Assembly (NCBI RefSeq): GCF_029207565.1
Contig: NZ_JANCMW010000002.1
Span: forward strand, 496,001-560,000
DNA: 64,000 bases
Reading direction: 5' to 3'
Origin: Marinobacter iranensis
Lineage (GTDB): Bacteria; Pseudomonadota; Gammaproteobacteria; Pseudomonadales; Oleiphilaceae
Part shown: positions 8,784 to 17,234 of the stretch, piece after piece
Position numbering within the stretch: the stretch's first letter is position 1
Layout of the letters: each line of letters starts with the position of its first letter
The notes under the pieces: generated by a model
The model's input: the letters and a program-made list of their open reading frames with translations, nothing else
What the model was told of the DNA's origin: nothing
Database searches by the model: none
Program-made: the position numbers and the translations under genes

Positions 8784-10151
8784 TTAGCCGTGTTTCAGGG
8801 GTAGCTGGTCGCCCGTTGATCTGGAGCCGTCACTGGGAGGTTTATTCAGCGGATAGAACAACTGAGGTGAAGCCAGTTCCGGCAAATCGGTCTTGGTTTC
8901 CCGGGCAGCCCATTCCACTCTTTCGGCAGTGCGGATGGCATAGTGCATCCAGGCCAGGGCGGCAGCGACAATCACGAACATCAGCATGAAGCTGCTTTGC
9001 CAGATTCCGGTGATGTCATTTAGCGCACCAAACATCAACGGTAGCAGGAATCCACCGAAACCGCCGATCATGCCGACAACGCCCCCGACCGCGCCAACAT
9101 GGCTGGGGTAGTACACCGGAATATGCTTGTACACGGCGGCCTTTCCCAGCGACATAAAGAAGCCAAGCACAAAGGTGAGAACCACGAAGGGAATCACGCC
9201 CACCTCCAGGAAGAAGCGGATGTCGCCATCAATGCCGTGTACCACGTATTCGGTCGGTGGATAACTGAGCAGGAAGGTGCAGACCACGGATGCAATAAAC
9301 GTCCAGTACATGACCCGGCGTGCACCGTAACGATCCGACATCCAGCCACCGAGAATTCGAAACAGGGAGGCGGGGATGGTATAGAGTGCGGCAATCATGC
9401 CCGCGGTTTTGATGTTCAGCCCGTAAACCCCGATGAGATAGTGGGGTAGCCACAAAGCCAGGGCTACAAAGGCGCCGAACACAAAGAAGTAATAGAGTGC
9501 AAAGCGCCACACCCGAAGGTCCTTCAGTGGCGCCATTTGTTCAAGGAAGGATTGTGATTGCTTGCTGGCGCGCTCCTTCGCCATAGGGTCTTCCTTTGCG
9601 AGGAGGATGAATAGCACTCCCATGACTGCCAGCACTGTTGCGTATACCTGTGCGGTGCCCTGCCACCCCAGAGCCACGAGCAGAAAGGGTGCGCCAAAAT
9701 TGGTGACGGCGGCGCCCACATTGCCGGCTCCGAAGATGCCCAGCGCCGTGCCCTGGCGTTCCCGTTCAAACCAGGCGGCGGTGTAGGTGACGCCAACGAT
9801 GAATGAGCCGCCGGCAAGGCCTACCCCAAGTGCTCCAACCAACAACATGAGGTAGCTGTTAGCGAAGGTTAGCAGGTAAACACAGGCGGACGTTGTCAGC
9901 ATCAGCACACTAAAGACCCAACGGCCACCGTAGCGGTCCGTCCATATGCCCAGAAAAAGCCGGCTGATGGAGCCTGTCAGGATCGGTGTCGCCATTAACA
10001 GACCCAGTTCGGTATCCGACAGCCCGAATTCCTGGCGAATCCTGATGCCGATGATGGAAAAGATGGTCCAGACCGCAAAGCATAGCGTGAAGGCAAAGGT
10101 GGATATACCCAGGGCCCGGTACTGTTGTGGCTTCGTAACACTATTATCCAT
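8784..10151 (-). CDS. narK: NarK-type nitrate/nitrite MFS transporter, first type
   Basis: Inner-membrane major facilitator of 455 residues with about 12 spans, probably a nitrate:proton symporter or nitrate/nitrite antiporter. MFS loop motifs are visible: RLFLGIWTDRYGGR after helix 2 and RILGGWMSDRYGARR between the halves. The glycine-rich stretch AGNVGAAVTNFGAP resembles the nitrate signature. The start at 10151 is chosen because MDNSVTKPQQYRALGIS leads straight into helix 1. It lies 38 bp after the second narK and shares its Anr-controlled promoter. No narGHJI follows. Confidence 0.9.
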   Translation of the reverse strand: MDNSVTKPQQYRALGISTFAFTLCFAVWTIFSIIGIRIRQEFGLSDTELGLLMATPILTGSISRLFLGIWTDRYGGRWVFSVLMLTTSACVYLLTFANSYLMLLVGALGVGLAGGSFIVGVTYTAAWFERERQGTALGIFGAGNVGAAVTNFGAPFLLVALGWQGTAQVYATVLAVMGVLFILLAKEDPMAKERASKQSQSFLEQMAPLKDLRVWRFALYYFFVFGAFVALALWLPHYLIGVYGLNIKTAGMIAALYTIPASLFRILGGWMSDRYGARRVMYWTFIASVVCTFLLSYPPTEYVVHGIDGDIRFFLEVGVIPFVVLTFVLGFFMSLGKAAVYKHIPVYYPSHVGAVGGVVGMIGGFGGFLLPLMFGALNDITGIWQSSFMLMFVIVAAALAWMHYAIRTAERVEWAARETKTDLPELASPQLFYPLNKPPSDGSRSTGDQLPLKHG

Positions 10152-10189
10152 GATGAATTCCCTCTGGTGGCACAACAATAAAGTCGGCG

Positions 10190-11782
10190 TCACGGATTCT
10201 TGATGTAGGCGTTCTTTCGCAGATAGAACCACCAGTTCACCATCAGGCACACCGCGTAGAACACAGCAAAGCCGTACATGGCCACTTCCGGTGTGCCAGC
10301 CTGGATTTCCCGGCCCATCACCCTGGGCGCTATGAAAGCGCCATAGGCAGCGACGGCAGAGGTCCAGCCGAGCACCGGGCCTTTCTGCTGCTGGTCGAAG
10401 ATCACACCTATGCTGCGGAAGGTGGAGCCATTACCTATCCCACTGGCGGCGAATAGAACGATGAACAGAATCAGGAACAGCGCGAAGTAGCTGTCGGGGT
10501 CTGTTGAGTTGTAGGCCAGCATCATCACGTAGCCCGTTGCCACCGAAGCCACCACCATGATCACCGAAATGATCTGGGTGACGATGGAGCCCCCCATCTT
10601 GTCGGAGATCCAGCCACCCACAGGGCGTATCAGGGCGCCCACGAAGGGGCCGATCCAGGCCCAGGTGAGAGCGCTGGGAGCATTCGGGTTGGTGACACGG
10701 GTGACGGTGCCGTCAGCGGCCACTTCCATCATGTTGCCGAAGATGACGCTGATGGACAGTGGCAGTGCCGCTGAGAAGCCAATGAATGAGCCGAAGGTGA
10801 GAATGTACAGCACGGTCATGGACCAGGTGTGCTTGTTACTGAAGATGGCAAACTGCTTCTGGATGTTGGGCTTGATGTCTCCCGGAATCAGGCGCAGGAG
10901 AACCAGTGTCAGGGCGATGGTGAGAGGTAACGCTAACCACATATTCAGGATGCCAAGCGCGTAAACCCCGACCAATGAAGTGGCAAGTCCGACTCCGTAA
11001 AGACCGATAATCTTGCCGAAAGCTGACACAGGGCTGCCAGGGTTCGGTGTAATGGTGCGCAGATTATTCATGCCCCACCAGCCCGCGAAGGCCAGGGGAA
11101 CAAGGAACACCAGCCAGATAAAGCCGGCGTTCTGTATCCAGGTGTTGGTGCCAGCTTCGATTCTCCCAATCAATGTGCCACTGGGACTTTGCAGCTCCAT
11201 CGGCCCACCCACTAATGCGCCAAAGACACCAACGGTCATCACCATGGGAATCAGAATCTGCATGGTGGTGACACCAAAGTTACCCAGCCCGGCGTTCATA
11301 CCCAGGCCATAACCCTGTTTGCTCTTTGGGTAGAAGGAACTGATGTTGCTCATGGAGCAGGCGAAGTTGCCGCCACCAATACCGGATAGTAGCGCCAGCG
11401 CCTGAAAGACGATGAACGGAGTATTCGGGTTCATCAGCGCGATGCCGGTGCCCAGGGCGGGAATCATCAGCAGGGCGGTGGTCAGGAAAACGGTATTGCG
11501 GCCACCGGCAATCTTGATCATGAACGATGCCGGGATCCGCAAGGTGGCACCGGAAAGCCCGGCAATGGCGCTTAGCGTGAACAGCTGGGATATGGTGAAT
11601 GGAAAGCCCAGGTTCTGCATCTGGGTGGTGATCATCCCCCACATCAGCCAGATGGCAAACCCCATCAGTAGGCTGGGGATGGAAATCCACAGGTTGCGGG
11701 ACGCAATGCGCTTGCCTTCCTGTTCCCAGAACTCCTCGTTCTCGACATCCCAATGTTCGATGTCGGCGTTGGTTTTGGCCAT
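10190..11782 (-). CDS. narK2: NarK-type nitrate/nitrite MFS transporter, second type
   Basis: A 530-residue member of the NarK branch with a polar N-terminal tail of ~30 residues (MAKTNADIEHWDVENEEFWE). Nitrate-signature regions are present: GIGGGNFACSMSNISSFYP near residue 139 and LGNFGVTT near 165. Pairing of two different NarK types is usual before nar operons in Pseudomonas and Marinobacter relatives. Here the pair stands without the reductase genes. An Anr/FNR box lies 95 bp upstream. The narK2 symbol follows that convention and was not verified. Confidence 0.9.
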   Translation of the reverse strand: MAKTNADIEHWDVENEEFWEQEGKRIASRNLWISIPSLLMGFAIWLMWGMITTQMQNLGFPFTISQLFTLSAIAGLSGATLRIPASFMIKIAGGRNTVFLTTALLMIPALGTGIALMNPNTPFIVFQALALLSGIGGGNFACSMSNISSFYPKSKQGYGLGMNAGLGNFGVTTMQILIPMVMTVGVFGALVGGPMELQSPSGTLIGRIEAGTNTWIQNAGFIWLVFLVPLAFAGWWGMNNLRTITPNPGSPVSAFGKIIGLYGVGLATSLVGVYALGILNMWLALPLTIALTLVLLRLIPGDIKPNIQKQFAIFSNKHTWSMTVLYILTFGSFIGFSAALPLSISVIFGNMMEVAADGTVTRVTNPNAPSALTWAWIGPFVGALIRPVGGWISDKMGGSIVTQIISVIMVVASVATGYVMMLAYNSTDPDSYFALFLILFIVLFAASGIGNGSTFRSIGVIFDQQQKGPVLGWTSAVAAYGAFIAPRVMGREIQAGTPEVAMYGFAVFYAVCLMVNWWFYLRKNAYIKNP

Positions 11783-11876
11783 GATAACTGCTCCTTTAGT
11801 TGCTGACCCAAGGCCACGGCGATGGTGACTTGAGGGCTATTGGAGCCATTCTGCAAACGGAGGACGGGATCTGATC

Positions 11877-11890
11877 GTGATAAATGTCAA
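11877..11890 (-). promoter_or_regulatory. Anr/FNR box before the narK pair
   Basis: On the minus strand this reads TTGAC-ATTT-ATCAC, a 9/10 match to TTGAT-N4-ATCAA if Y is allowed at position 5. The distance to the start codon (95 bp) suits an activator bound near -41. Oxygen-sensing Anr/FNR would switch on nitrate transport under anoxia. Confidence 0.7.
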
Positions 11891-12149
11891 GGACAGGGAA
11901 GACCGGCTGGTTCTCGTTTTTCAGACGCGCGGCCGGATGATGGAAATGTTCTTATAACCTATTTAAATCATAAAGTTACAATGGTTATACGCCTAATGGA
12001 GTAGTTTCGTGGAAATCTGGTGCAATAGGGGTAGCCAATCATTTCCGATGGTGGAGGGCTTGGCTTGTCCAAGGTCATTGGCTGTTCTTGACCATGTAGG
12101 CTGGCTCGGCTAATACAAAAAGACCACGTTAGGATGTGAGGGGTAGGCC
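11891..12149. other. Divergent intergenic region, no gene seen
   Basis: This is the upstream part of the 367-bp region between narK2 and the YIP1-like gene. It is A/T-rich around 11950-12000. No convincing small gene, RNA or repeat was recognised beyond promoter-like sequence. Confidence 0.5.
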
Positions 12150-12713
12150 ATGATGATATCGCAATTACTGCAATTGCCCTTTTCCGGCAACGGAGTGTGG
12201 CTGGAGCTCAAACGCCGGAATTTTTCGATTCCTTTCCTGGCATGGGTGGTGGTTGTGCCTATGTCGTTTCTGCCCCCTGTGTTGCTCTATTACGCGGGCA
12301 CCCATTATGGCGACGCTTTTCTGGCCGGGTTTGCTGACAAGGAATGGCGATTCATAACGACCATCCTGTTCCTGGCGGAATTGCTGACGTTTTTCGTTAT
12401 GGGCTGGCTTATTCGTGCGGTTCTGGACGGGCACAATATGGAGATCAGCTATCAGGACTCCTATCTGTTAGCCACAATTGCACCCATACCCTTGTGGTTG
12501 TCTGCTCTGGCGCTGCTAGTGCCGATATTGGCGGTGAGTGTGATGGCTGTAGCAGTGGGCATGTTCCTCTCCTGCGCCCTTATCTATCAAGGGATTCGTT
12601 CCCTGTGCCACCGTTCTGACAACGATGTCGTTGCCATGTCCGCTACCTACACGGTGATGGCGGCATCGTTGCTGGCCTGGGGTATCCTGATGGCGATGGT
12701 TTGGGCCTATTGA
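12150..12713 (+). CDS. YIP1 family membrane protein
   Basis: A 187-residue protein with a short polar N terminus followed by five hydrophobic spans (about residues 28-48, 66-87, 104-125, 127-145 and 164-185). The pattern, including LELKRRNFSIPFLAWVVVVP and the TYTVMAA end, fits bacterial YIP1-domain proteins, whose function is unknown. Its stop codon TGA abuts the convergent stop of the hemolysin III gene, forming TGATCA with no spacer. Confidence 0.75.
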   Translation: MMISQLLQLPFSGNGVWLELKRRNFSIPFLAWVVVVPMSFLPPVLLYYAGTHYGDAFLAGFADKEWRFITTILFLAELLTFFVMGWLIRAVLDGHNMEISYQDSYLLATIAPIPLWLSALALLVPILAVSVMAVAVGMFLSCALIYQGIRSLCHRSDNDVVAMSATYTVMAASLLAWGILMAMVWAY

Positions 12714-13403
12714 TCAGACCGGGTAGGGGAGCACTCCATAGTAAACCGCACTAAAGTGAAGGGCGCTGCCGCCAATCACAAACAGATGCCATACCGCATG
12801 CATATAGGGAATGCGGTCGGCCAGGTAGAAACCAACGCCGGCGGTATACACCACCCCGCCAGCAATGGTCAGGTAAAGCGCGGTTTCACTAAGGTTGGCT
12901 ATCAGGTCCGATGAGGCAAAAATAATCAGCCAGCCCATGGCAATATAGATGCCCACCCGAGCGAGCTTGAAGCGGTTCTTGAAGATAACCTTCAGTACCA
13001 CGCCGGTGATGGCCAGGGACCAGATGATGGCAAACAGGGTCCAGCCTGTGGCGCCGCGCATGTTGACCAGCAGGAACGGCGTATAGGTGCCGGCTATCAG
13101 CAAAAAGATGGCACAGTGGTCCAGGGTTTTGAACAGCGCACGCAACTGTGGATGTCGCGCACCATGGTAAAGCGCTGACGCCAGGTAGAGTAGTACCAGC
13201 GAAGCACCGAATATGCTGAAGCTGACAATCTTCCACACGTCCCCCATGTGGCTCGCCGCTACGATCAATACAACCGTGCCTATTACGCTGAGAACAGCGC
13301 CTAGCCCATGGGTAGCGATGTTCAGCCATTCCTCAATTCGGTGGTGAACGGATTCTGTTGACGGGGGATTGGTTTGCATCACTTTCCGGGCTGGGTCTGT
13401 CAT
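12714..13403 (-). CDS. Hemolysin III / PAQR family membrane protein
   Basis: A seven-span integral membrane protein of the HlyIII/PAQR superfamily, related to E. coli YqfA (TrhA). Family motifs are visible: EEWLNIATHGLGAVLS near residue 25 with the first conserved His, SALYHGARHP near residue 76, and the closing HAVWHLFVIGGSALHF; the His residues would bind a metal. Starts at 13403 and 13379 are both possible. A FabR-like operator lies 17 bp upstream of the first, which suggests a link to membrane lipid state. Despite the family name, haemolysis should not be assumed. Confidence 0.9.
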   Translation of the reverse strand: MTDPARKVMQTNPPSTESVHHRIEEWLNIATHGLGAVLSVIGTVVLIVAASHMGDVWKIVSFSIFGASLVLLYLASALYHGARHPQLRALFKTLDHCAIFLLIAGTYTPFLLVNMRGATGWTLFAIIWSLAITGVVLKVIFKNRFKLARVGIYIAMGWLIIFASSDLIANLSETALYLTIAGGVVYTAGVGFYLADRIPYMHAVWHLFVIGGSALHFSAVYYGVLPYPV

Positions 13404-13419
13404 GCCACTACGGTACTTC

Positions 13420-13437
13420 AGCGTACAGGTGTACGCA
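13420..13437 (-). promoter_or_regulatory. FabR-like operator before PAQR gene
   Basis: AGCGTACAGGTGTACGCA is almost a perfect palindrome and resembles the FabR site (AGCGTACA-N2-TGTTCGCT). It lies just downstream of a candidate -10 (TATTCT, minus strand), where a repressor would block transcription. FabR senses the unsaturated/saturated acyl ratio. Assignment is by sequence likeness only. Confidence 0.6.
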
Positions 13438-13478
13438 ATGGCTAGAATATGACGTGGTTATAATATCGATCAGAAAAA

Positions 13479-13524
13479 CTGAACAAGCTGACTGAAATCT
13501 TCCGGTTTTGCGATGCTTGTTCAG
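13479..13524. promoter_or_regulatory. 10-bp inverted repeat upstream of wrbA
   Basis: CTGAACAAGC at 13479-13488 and GCTTGTTCAG at 13515-13524 are exact reverse complements 26 bp apart. The repeat lies 65 bp before wrbA and away from the PAQR promoter. It could be a two-site operator or a leader hairpin. The binding protein is unknown. Confidence 0.45.
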
Positions 13525-13589
13525 ACGGTAGCCTAAACACATTACTTAGTTGCAAACCAGCTGTCTGCAAACATAAAGGAGCGTGAACT

Positions 13590-14189
13590 ATGGCGAAGGT
13601 ACTTGTTCTTTATTATTCCATGTATGGTCACATCGAAACCATGGCAAACACAGTGGCGGAAGGTGTCAGGGAAGTCAGCGGTGCAGACGTCACCATCAAG
13701 CGTGTGCCCGAAACCATGTCTGATCAGGCATTCCTGGGAGCGGGCGGTAAATCTGATCAGGCGGCTTCCGTCGCCAACCCTAAAGAGCTTCCGGAATACG
13801 ACGCCGTTATTTTCGGCACACCGACACGATTCGGTAATATGTCCGGGCAGATGCGTACGTTCCTGGATCAAACCGGTGGACTATGGGCGGAGGGCAAACT
13901 CCATGGCAAGCTGGCCAGTGTGTTTGCCTCAACCGGCACCGGTGGCGGCCAGGAGCATACCATCAGTTCATTCTGGACCACCCTGGCTCACCACGGCATG
14001 GTGATTGTGCCGCTCGGCTACGGTATTCCGGAGTTTTTTGATGTGTCGGAGGTAAGCGGCGGTACCCCCTACGGGGCCTCTACGATCGCCGGTAGTGACG
14101 GGTCACGCCAGCCCAGTGAGAAGGAACTGAAAATCGCCCGTTACCAGGGCAGGCATGTTGCGGAATTGGCGGTGAAACTGTTCGGCTGA
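13590..14189 (+). CDS. wrbA: NAD(P)H:quinone oxidoreductase WrbA
   Basis: Flavodoxin-like tetrameric enzyme that reduces quinones by two electrons with FMN and NAD(P)H, limiting oxidative stress. The 199-residue length is standard. The FMN phosphate loop is [12 protein letters not shown] (residues 8-19), and the motifs [22 protein letters not shown] and [11 protein letters not shown] are typical of WrbA. A GGAG ribosome site precedes ATG 13590. It is convergent with the Crp/Fnr regulator, and an unusual inverted repeat lies in its upstream region. Confidence 0.96.
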   Translation: MAKVLVLYYSMYGHIETMANTVAEGVREVSGADVTIKRVPETMSDQAFLGAGGKSDQAASVANPKELPEYDAVIFGTPTRFGNMSGQMRTFLDQTGGLWAEGKLHGKLASVFASTGTGGGQEHTISSFWTTLAHHGMVIVPLGYGIPEFFDVSEVSGGTPYGASTIAGSDGSRQPSEKELKIARYQGRHVAELAVKLFG

Positions 14190-14200
14190 TATTCGATCGC

Positions 14201-14902
14201 TCAACCGTTACCGGTGGCCTTCTTCAGCCTGGAGAAGGTCGCCGGGACCACGCCCAGCCAGGACGCCAGTTGATTGTCCGGAACCCGCTTGATCAGCTCG
14301 GGATACTCCTCCAGCAATAGTCCGTACCTCTCCTTTGCAGGCATTGTGTGTTTTCGAAACTCCCGCATACTGGTCAGCTCCGCGACTTCCTCCGTCAGCA
14401 CAATGGCGAACTTCTCCCATGCACCACCCCCGCGTGCCTGCACAGTTGCCCGGAACGCCGAAAAATCGGCCACCCAGAGAGTCGCAGGGGTTACCGATGT
14501 CAGACACAGGGTATTCCGTGACGTTCTGCTACGGCCGAAAACCGGCCAGATCAGGTCCCCTTCGGTGAAAAAATGGTGAATAGCTACCTTGCCCGTCGGT
14601 GACTCCCGAAACAGCCGTAGTACCCCGTGTTGTATCAGGTACACATTGCCCCACGGCCGGTTATGGCGTTCCAGGTTGGTTTCAGCTTCGATCCGGCATT
14701 TCTGGAACAGCTCGCCAAGTTTGTTCAGAAAGCGTTGGTCTGGATGGTCGCTTTCGTTGTTCAGGTGAATGCCAAAGCAGTGGCTGAGCCCGCTGAGTAA
14801 CGCGTGGGACTCCGGCGCGGGCTCATGCCAGATGATATCTCGGTTTTTTTCCGCCAGCAGGCATGGTGATGAAGATGTGTTGGCAATCGGTTCATGTTTC
14901 AT
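14201..14902 (-). CDS. Crp/Fnr family transcriptional regulator
   Basis: A 233-residue regulator. A cyclic-nucleotide-binding-type beta barrel lies around residues 65-150 (VYLIQHGVLRLFRE and HHFFTEGDLIWPVF), and a C-terminal helix-turn-helix closes it (NQLASWLGVVPATFSRLKKA). It lacks the N-terminal cysteine cluster of FNR/Anr, so it is not the O2 sensor for the boxes in this window. Ligand and targets are unknown. Its neighbours wrbA and the AEC carrier give no firm clue. Confidence 0.85.
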   Translation of the reverse strand: MKHEPIANTSSSPCLLAEKNRDIIWHEPAPESHALLSGLSHCFGIHLNNESDHPDQRFLNKLGELFQKCRIEAETNLERHNRPWGNVYLIQHGVLRLFRESPTGKVAIHHFFTEGDLIWPVFGRSRTSRNTLCLTSVTPATLWVADFSAFRATVQARGGGAWEKFAIVLTEEVAELTSMREFRKHTMPAKERYGLLLEEYPELIKRVPDNQLASWLGVVPATFSRLKKATGNG

Positions 14903-14991
14903 GGGCGCATCCCAGGGAAGTCATTAAGCACAGTGTGGCACCTGTATAGATATATTTAAAATAAATTAAACCAGTTTGCGTTAGCGGCTGA

Positions 14992-15978
14992 ATGAATATT
15001 CCGGTCAGTGTTAAACTCGCTTCCTTCCCCCTACCTGCTATCGGAGTCTGCATCTGCATGGCCGCAGCCCTCGCACTTTTCTATAAACTGCTTCCCTTGT
15101 ATGTCACGGTTGCCCTGGGCTGGATTGCCGGCCGTTACCTCCAGGCCAGTGGCAAGCATATTGCTGGTATCATGTTGTATATTGTGACCCCTTCGGTGGT
15201 GTTTTCGGGCGTTATGGCAGCCCCCCTGTCGACGGAAGTGATTCTGTTGCCGTTCCTGACGTTCACCATGTGCTCGGTTCTTGGCCTGGTTCACCTGGCA
15301 GTGGCAAAACGCGTTATTACGGACGGCAGTGCCAGTATTATTCCGCTGTCTGTGGGAACGGGCAACACCGGCTATTTTGGTATACCGGTGGCCCTGTTGC
15401 TGTTTGGCCAGGAGGGGTTGGCGCTCTATATCGTGTGCATGCTGGGCACCACGCTGTTTGAGAATTCCGTGGGCTTTTACCTGGCCGCCCGGGGGCGCTA
15501 CAGCCTGAAGGACGCCCTGGTTCGCGTGGCGCGGCTGCCGTCGGTCTATGCCTTTGTTCTGGCCGTCATGCTGAACCTTTCAGGCTTCTCCATTCCCGAG
15601 GTTTTTACACCCCTGTTCGACAACCTGCGCGGCGCCTACAGCATCCTGGGCATGATGATTATCGGCATGGGCATCCTCAGTTTTCGTGGGCTGGCGGGCA
15701 ATCCGCGTTTTACCGGCCTGGCTTTCTTCGGCAAGTTTGTGTCCTGGCCCATAGCCGCGATGGTGCTCTGGTGGCTGGATGCGCAATTCTTCGGCATTTA
15801 TAATCTGGCGGTTTACCAGGCGATTTTCCTGATCTCCATAACGCCAATCGCGGCCAATACCGTGGTGATCGCAACGCTGCTGGATACCGCTCCGAAACAG
15901 GCTGCGGGTACGGCGTTGCTGAGTACGCTGTTCGCCCTGGCCTTTATTCCGGTGATGGTGGCGCTGGTTATTCCCTGA
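14992..15978 (+). CDS. Auxin efflux carrier (AEC) family transporter
   Basis: A ~10-span permease of the AEC family; bacterial members export or take up small organic acids such as malate or malonate. The family N terminus is FYKLLPLYVTVALGWIAGRY, and conserved half-helix breaks occur at VTPSVVFSG and VGTGNTGYFGIP. Two starts are possible, 14992 or 15058; the second gives the usual family length and follows a CGGAG sequence. Substrate cannot be told from sequence. It is divergent from the Crp/Fnr regulator across 89 bp. Confidence 0.85.
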   Translation: MNIPVSVKLASFPLPAIGVCICMAAALALFYKLLPLYVTVALGWIAGRYLQASGKHIAGIMLYIVTPSVVFSGVMAAPLSTEVILLPFLTFTMCSVLGLVHLAVAKRVITDGSASIIPLSVGTGNTGYFGIPVALLLFGQEGLALYIVCMLGTTLFENSVGFYLAARGRYSLKDALVRVARLPSVYAFVLAVMLNLSGFSIPEVFTPLFDNLRGAYSILGMMIIGMGILSFRGLAGNPRFTGLAFFGKFVSWPIAAMVLWWLDAQFFGIYNLAVYQAIFLISITPIAANTVVIATLLDTAPKQAAGTALLSTLFALAFIPVMVALVIP

Positions 15979-16041
15979 TTTCCCAGCGGTATCGATGATG
16001 ACGGCCACGAAATGATTGCTGATGATGAGTTTCAGTATGAG

Positions 16042-16689
16042 TTATCGGATTTCCGGGCTGGCGGAGCTGACTGACGCCTGTTTTGCACCTTCAATATCCT
16101 TGCGGGCATGGCGCACTACGCTGACGCCCGCCGTAATGGCGAGGCCGCCCATCACTGTCGCCACGGCCAGGTCCGGCCAGGCGGTACCGGTGCCGAAAAC
16201 CCCCAGTGCAGCCACCATCACCGCGATATTGCCAATGGCGTCGTTGCGGCTACACAGCCACACTGAGCGCATGTCGGAATCACCTTCCCGGAATTTGAAC
16301 AGCATGATAGCAACGCCGACGTTGGCCAGCAGGGCCAGTAAACCGATGGCTCCCATGGTCATGGGTTCCGGCGTGATGCCGCTTTGAGCAACCCAGACTG
16401 CCCGGCCCAGCACGGCAATACCAAATACCGCCATGGTAATGCCTTTCACCATGGCGGCCCGGCCACGCCAGAGCATGCCCATGGAAAGCACGGATAGCGA
16501 CAGCAGGTAGTTGGCGCTGTCACCAAAGAAGTCGATGGCATCGGCCAGCAACGACACGGAGCCGGACTGAAGACTGGCAGCACCTTCTACCAGAAACATG
16601 ATCAGGTTGACCCACAGGGCAATCCACAGGGCCTTGCGAAAGCCTGGGGCTGGTGATTTGGGTTCGGGAGCAGAGCAGCTACACGCCAT
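16042..16689 (-). CDS. CDF-type cation efflux protein, short form
   Basis: A six-span cation diffusion facilitator-like protein of 215 residues that probably exports a divalent metal (Cd, Zn, Co or Pb). The helix-2 metal site is ADAIDFFGDSANY near residue 50; the helix-5 site is SRNDAIGNI near residue 147. The C-terminal cytosolic dimer domain of ordinary ~300-residue CDF proteins is missing. Its N terminus has two cysteines (CSCSAPE). It has its own MerR-type promoter and lies directly downstream of the cadR-like gene, its likely regulator. Confidence 0.87.
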   Translation of the reverse strand: MACSCSAPEPKSPAPGFRKALWIALWVNLIMFLVEGAASLQSGSVSLLADAIDFFGDSANYLLSLSVLSMGMLWRGRAAMVKGITMAVFGIAVLGRAVWVAQSGITPEPMTMGAIGLLALLANVGVAIMLFKFREGDSDMRSVWLCSRNDAIGNIAVMVAALGVFGTGTAWPDLAVATVMGGLAITAGVSVVRHARKDIEGAKQASVSSASPEIR

Positions 16690-16717
16690 GAATACCTCCT
16701 GTTATCAGAATGCGCCC

Positions 16718-16748
16718 ATTTAAAACCCTGTAGCTACTATAGAGTCAA
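16718..16748 (-). promoter_or_regulatory. MerR/CadR-type promoter of the CDF gene
   Basis: On the minus strand: -35 TTGACT (16748-16743), a 19-bp spacer, and -10 TTAAAT (16723-16718). A dyad at 16725-16745 pairs ACTCTATAG with CTACAGGGT. The over-long spacer and central dyad are the mark of promoters activated by MerR-family proteins through DNA untwisting. Confidence 0.85.
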
Positions 16749-16769
16749 CCGCTGGCGTGGGGGAAAGTT

Positions 16770-17234
16770 TCAGCGTGTTCCCGGCGTGTGGTGATGAGTG
16801 CCCGGAACATGGTTGTGGCCGCCGGCAGAAGGCTCTTCGACAGGCTCTGCCGCCAATCCGCCCAGAATGCCGCACTCGCTGACGGTGCGGCCCTCTGAAC
16901 AGGCTTTCTGGAGTTGTTGCAAGGTGTCTTCCAGGTTGGCCAATTCCCGCAGGCGCTCGCGCACATGGTTGAGATGCCGAGCCAGCAGGGCGTCCACTTC
17001 GCTGCAGTCCGCATCCGGCTGGTCTGCAAGGCGGATCAGTTCGCGGATTTCGTCCTGGGCCATGTCCAGGTTGCGGCAGCGTTTGATGAAAAGCAGTCGG
17101 TCAAGGTGGCTTTGCCGGTAGTGCCGATAACCACTCGCTTGCCGTTCAGGCTCCGGCACCAGCCCGATTTTTTCGTAGTAGCGAATGGTTTCCACCGGAA
17201 TGCCCGTTGCCTTCGAAATTTCGCCGATCTTCAT
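16770..17234 (-). CDS. cadR: MerR family metal-responsive regulator, CadR/PbrR-like
   Basis: A 154-residue MerR-family activator. The HTH starts MKIGEISKATGIPVETIRYYEKIGLVPEPER, written here in parts: MKIGEISKATGIPVETIRYY then EKIGLVPEPE. A dimer helix follows, then the metal loop with Cys in DADCSEVDALL near residue 77 and CSEGRTVSECGIL near residue 113, as in Cd/Pb sensors. The His-rich tail GGHNHVPGTHHH also resembles CadR. Its start overlaps the stop of the upstream sensor kinase by 4 bp, so it is probably co-transcribed with the two-component system. The CDF promoter downstream is its expected target. Confidence 0.88.
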   Translation of the reverse strand: MKIGEISKATGIPVETIRYYEKIGLVPEPERQASGYRHYRQSHLDRLLFIKRCRNLDMAQDEIRELIRLADQPDADCSEVDALLARHLNHVRERLRELANLEDTLQQLQKACSEGRTVSECGILGGLAAEPVEEPSAGGHNHVPGTHHHTPGTR

